A program made the position numbers and the translations under genes. Positions 12,528 through 14,383 of a stretch of DNA of 14,383 nucleotides are shown in pieces; within the stretch, counting starts at the first letter, position 1; every line of letters begins with the position of its first letter. Location of the stretch: contig JALRKU010000203.1 of assembly GCA_023254755.1 (NCBI GenBank), positions 1-14,383 on the forward strand, in the 5' to 3' direction. The notes under the pieces were generated by a model, which was not told the DNA's origin, ran no database searches, and saw nothing but the letters and a program-made list of their open reading frames with translations. This DNA is from Aeromicrobium sp. (lineage in GTDB: Bacteria > Actinomycetota > Actinomycetes > Propionibacteriales > Nocardioidaceae).

Positions 12528-12534
12528 TATACCG
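12525..12534. promoter_or_regulatory. Palindrome CGGTATACCG, possible operator
   Basis: A perfect 10-bp palindrome with a TATA core, unusual in this GC-rich DNA, at the foot of the terminator stem and about 190 bases before the FBP gene. It could be an operator or -10-like site. Only the symmetry supports it. Confidence 0.25.
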
Positions 12535-12724
12535 TGGTCCTGACACGTTTTCGACGACAGGGAGTGCGCGTGCGACGCACGGGAAGCGGGGCGGCATCCA
12601 TGGCCAGCTCCAGGACCGGACGACACGCCGGCTGACGCGAGATCGACCTCGCGGGCCGGCGACGTCAGTCTGCCCGTCTCCCGCCGCCGTCTCCGGTGGC
12701 CATCTTCTCGAAGGTCGTCCTGTC
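12535..12724 (+). other. Spacer upstream of the FBP gene
   Basis: No supported gene. A 20-aa frame (12566-12635) is too short and unremarkable to call. No GGGTAC box is present. AAGG at 12711-12714, ten bases before the ATG, is a weak ribosome site. Confidence 0.35.
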
Positions 12725-13216
12725 ATGCTTCCACTCACCGATCAGCAGATCCGTTCCTCGTTCGTCAACGCCTCGCGCCGCGAGGTCGCGCAGGCACCCG
12801 TCCCGCCCGACCTGGACCACCGCGTCTGGGAGGACCTCGAGGTCCTCGGGTGGACCGATCCGAAGGCCCCGCAGCGGGCCTACGTCGTCGTCCCCACGGA
12901 CGACGGCCTCGTCGGCCTGCTGCTGCGCACGCAGAGCAGCGGCTCGTCGCGGGCCGCGATCTGCGACTGGTGCCAGGACTCCGAGGCGCTCGACGACGTC
13001 GTGCTCTACGTCGCCCGACGTGCCGGCGCCGCCGGCCGTCAGGGCAACACGATCGGCACGATGCTGCACGCCGACCTGTCGTGCTCTCGCCACGTGCGCC
13101 GCAAGCCGACCCCGCAGGAGGCGCCCTTCGACCCGGAGGGCTTCGTGCGCGACCGGATCGCCGGGCTGTCGCTGCGGGCCGCGCGGTTCGCCGAGCGGGT
13201 GCGCGACGGCGGCTGA
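12725..13216 (+). CDS. FBP domain (FusB-like, EF-G-binding) protein
   Basis: 163 aa from ATG 12725. The N-terminal third is helical (PLTDQQIRSSFVNASRREVAQ), followed by LGWTDPKAPQRAYVVVP and the zinc site: C80-D-W-C83, then H115 and C120 with H123 in LHADLSCSRH. This is the treble-clef layout of the FBP/FusB C-terminal domain (PF16571 type). In FusB this domain binds elongation factor G and frees it from fusidic-acid-stalled ribosomes; actinobacterial homologues are common and most have no proven resistance role. It should be cytosolic and ribosome-associated. The protein is shorter than FusB (about 213 aa). It ends 34 bases before the amidotransferase gene. Confidence 0.88.
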   Translation: MLPLTDQQIRSSFVNASRREVAQAPVPPDLDHRVWEDLEVLGWTDPKAPQRAYVVVPTDDGLVGLLLRTQSSGSSRAAICDWCQDSEALDDVVLYVARRAGAAGRQGNTIGTMLHADLSCSRHVRRKPTPQEAPFDPEGFVRDRIAGLSLRAARFAERVRDGG

Positions 13217-13238
13217 CCAGGTGCTCGGGTCGGGCTGG

Positions 13239-13244
13239 CACGAT
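13239..13244 (+). promoter_or_regulatory. Weak leaderless -10 for the amidotransferase
   Basis: CACGAT, six bases, then GTG 13251. It departs from TANNNT at the first base but keeps the 12-base offset; no Shine-Dalgarno is evident. Confidence 0.3.
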
Positions 13245-13250
13245 GTCGCC

Positions 13251-13979
13251 GTGACGTCGCGGCTCCTGGTGGTCCAGCCCGACCCGATCGTGCCCCTGGC
13301 CGGATTCGCCGAGTGGCTCCGGGCGGCGGGCGTCCAGGTGCGTCTGGTCCGGCCCTTCACGGGTGAGCCGGTGCCCGCCAGGGTCGACGAGGACGGTCTG
13401 CTGGTGCTGGGCGGTTCCATGAGCTCGACCGACGACGCGGGTCATCCGTGGCTGGCCGACGTCCGTGCCCTGATGCGCAGCGCCGCCGCCGACGGTCGGC
13501 CGACCCTGGGGATCTGCCTCGGCGGTCAGCTGATGGCCCAGGCCTTCGGCGGCACCGTCGAGGTCGGCGACCGCGGCCTGGAGACCGGGGTGGTCGACGT
13601 GGCGTGGCGCCCCGAAGTCGCCGACGACCCGCTCCTGGGCGGCCTGCCCCGTGAGTTCCCGGTCGGGCAGATGCACCACGACATGATCAGCCGCCTGCCG
13701 GTCGATGCGACGTGGCTCGCGTCTTCCGCGCAGTACGCGCACCAGGCGTTCCGGGTCGGGTCGTGCTCGTGGGGTCTGCAGTTCCATCCCGAGGTCACGA
13801 CCGACGTGTACCGGGACTGGGTCGAGGCCGAGGACGCCACCGACGAGGAGGCTCCAAGGCTGGCCCAGGCGCTGGGTGACTTCGCTCGCGACGAGGTGCG
13901 CGTGCACGCCGCGAACCGCAGGATCGCCGAGCGGTTCGCCGGCCTGCTCGCCGAGGCGGCGCGCCGGGACGCCGTCTGA
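13251..13979 (+). CDS. Class I glutamine amidotransferase-like protein
   Basis: 242 aa from GTG 13251. The triad is intact: Cys89 in the nucleophile elbow GICLGGQ, His179 and Glu181 in LQFHPEV. LLVLGGSMSS near residue 50 and QMHHDMI near 145 are other amidotransferase landmarks. It resembles free-standing GMP-synthase-like GATases (YfeJ and similar), which hydrolyse glutamine or gamma-glutamyl compounds; no synthase domain is fused and none is encoded nearby, so the ammonia acceptor is unknown. Cytosolic, with a helical C-terminal tail (215-242). It follows the FBP gene closely but has its own weak -10. It converges on the dehydrogenase at 13986, six bases away. Confidence 0.92.
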   Translation: MTSRLLVVQPDPIVPLAGFAEWLRAAGVQVRLVRPFTGEPVPARVDEDGLLVLGGSMSSTDDAGHPWLADVRALMRSAAADGRPTLGICLGGQLMAQAFGGTVEVGDRGLETGVVDVAWRPEVADDPLLGGLPREFPVGQMHHDMISRLPVDATWLASSAQYAHQAFRVGSCSWGLQFHPEVTTDVYRDWVEAEDATDEEAPRLAQALGDFARDEVRVHAANRRIAERFAGLLAEAARRDAV

Positions 13980-13985
13980 CCGGCG

Positions 13986-14383
13986 CTACCTCGTGAGGAC
14001 GATCTTGCCGAAGACGTCGCCGTCGGCCATCGCCCGGAAGCCCTCGGCGGCGTGCTCCATCGAGATCTCGCGGTCGACCAGGGGGCGGACGCCGCTGGCG
14101 TCGAGCATGGTCATCAGCTCGCGGAGCTCCGTCGCGGTGCCCATCGTCGACCCGATCACCTGCAGCTGGAGGAAGAACACGCGGGTCAGCTGGGCGTCGT
14201 CGGGGTGCGACCCGGACGTCGTGCCCGAGATGACGACGCGTCCCCCGGGACGCAGCGCTCTCACCGAGTGCTCCCACGTGGCACGTCCGACCGTCTCGAA
14301 GGCCGCGTCGACGCGGTCGGGCAGCCGGGCCCCGGTCTCGAACACGCCGTGGGCGCCGAGCTCGAGCGCCCTCGCCCGCTTGG
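13986..14383 (-). CDS. Zinc-type alcohol dehydrogenase/quinone oxidoreductase, C-terminal part
   Basis: Partial: the frame is open to the right edge of the window, so the start is outside; the internal GTG at 14345 is not the start. 132 residues are visible. They begin in the Rossmann domain with KRARALELGAHGVFETG, then VDAAFETVG, LRPGGRVVISGTTSG and the C-terminal FFLQLQVIGSTMGTATELRELM and HAAEGFRAMADGDVFGKIVL, the standard order of the medium-chain dehydrogenase family. The cofactor is most likely NADPH or NADH. Whether catalytic zinc is bound cannot be told because the N-terminal domain is missing. Confidence 0.92.
   Translation of the reverse strand, partial: KRARALELGAHGVFETGARLPDRVDAAFETVGRATWEHSVRALRPGGRVVISGTTSGSHPDDAQLTRVFFLQLQVIGSTMGTATELRELMTMLDASGVRPLVDREISMEHAAEGFRAMADGDVFGKIVLTR

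Noticed and set aside
12566..12635. Twenty-odd residue frame in the spacer before the FBP gene
   Set aside because: Too short, no recognisable composition and no clear ribosome site.
1..14383. Mobile elements, CRISPR arrays, tRNA or rRNA genes
   Set aside because: No transposase, integrase, spaced repeat array or cloverleaf was seen; base composition looks uniform.

Overview
The window is a dense, very GC-rich (about 70%) stretch of an actinomycete chromosome. GTG starts, GTGA/TGA gene overlaps, a GAF-ANTAR regulator, DUF4383 and FBP-domain proteins, a sigma-B/F type sigma factor and leaderless promoters all point to Actinomycetota. The gene mix resembles Nocardioidaceae (Aeromicrobium/Nocardioides), but that placement is an impression and was not tested. 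I see no RNA genes, insertion sequences, prophage or CRISPR. The region reads as chromosomal stress and metabolism genes.

Layout. 1-506: the end of a GAF-ANTAR RNA-binding regulator. 557-2927: a tight four-gene operon of a lipoprotein, a divergent NRAMP-like transporter with altered metal-site motifs, and two small PRC-barrel-like proteins, closed by a strong hairpin at 2964-2993. 3089-3413: a 46-aa zinc-ribbon protein and a 53-aa Pro/Asp-rich protein. 3490-3951 (minus): a helical protein of unknown function, sharing a bidirectional terminator hairpin with the preceding unit. 4113-4970: a GSP39/YghA-like short-chain dehydrogenase. 5222-6234: a SigB/SigF-family sigma factor overlapping a small conserved gene. 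6251-7087 (minus): an aldo/keto reductase, divergent from a run of plus-strand genes (DUF4383 membrane protein, coiled-coil protein, alpha/beta hydrolase; 7154-9207). 9218-9427 (minus): a 69-aa acidic protein with no Lys or Arg. 9517-10842: an FMN-dependent alpha-hydroxy-acid oxidase of the lactate 2-monooxygenase type. 11139-12481: a 58-aa single-helix protein overlapping a YeiH-family transporter, followed by a large hairpin. 12725-13979: an FBP (FusB-like) protein and a class I glutamine amidotransferase. 13986-14383 (minus): the C-terminal part of a zinc-type alcohol dehydrogenase.

The most interesting signal is regulatory. GGGTAC occurs at seven places in the window, and all seven lie between genes. 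Six sit just upstream of a start codon, and each has GNNT 15 (once 16) bases upstream. This is the GNNT-N14-16-GGGTAC/T consensus reported for Streptomyces sigma-B, and the window encodes a sigma factor of that family at 5222-5983. Four of the six boxes, and several plain TANNNT -10 boxes, put the T exactly 12 bases before the start codon, which implies leaderless or nearly leaderless mRNAs. The region may therefore be a locally clustered stress regulon that includes several small proteins of unknown function.
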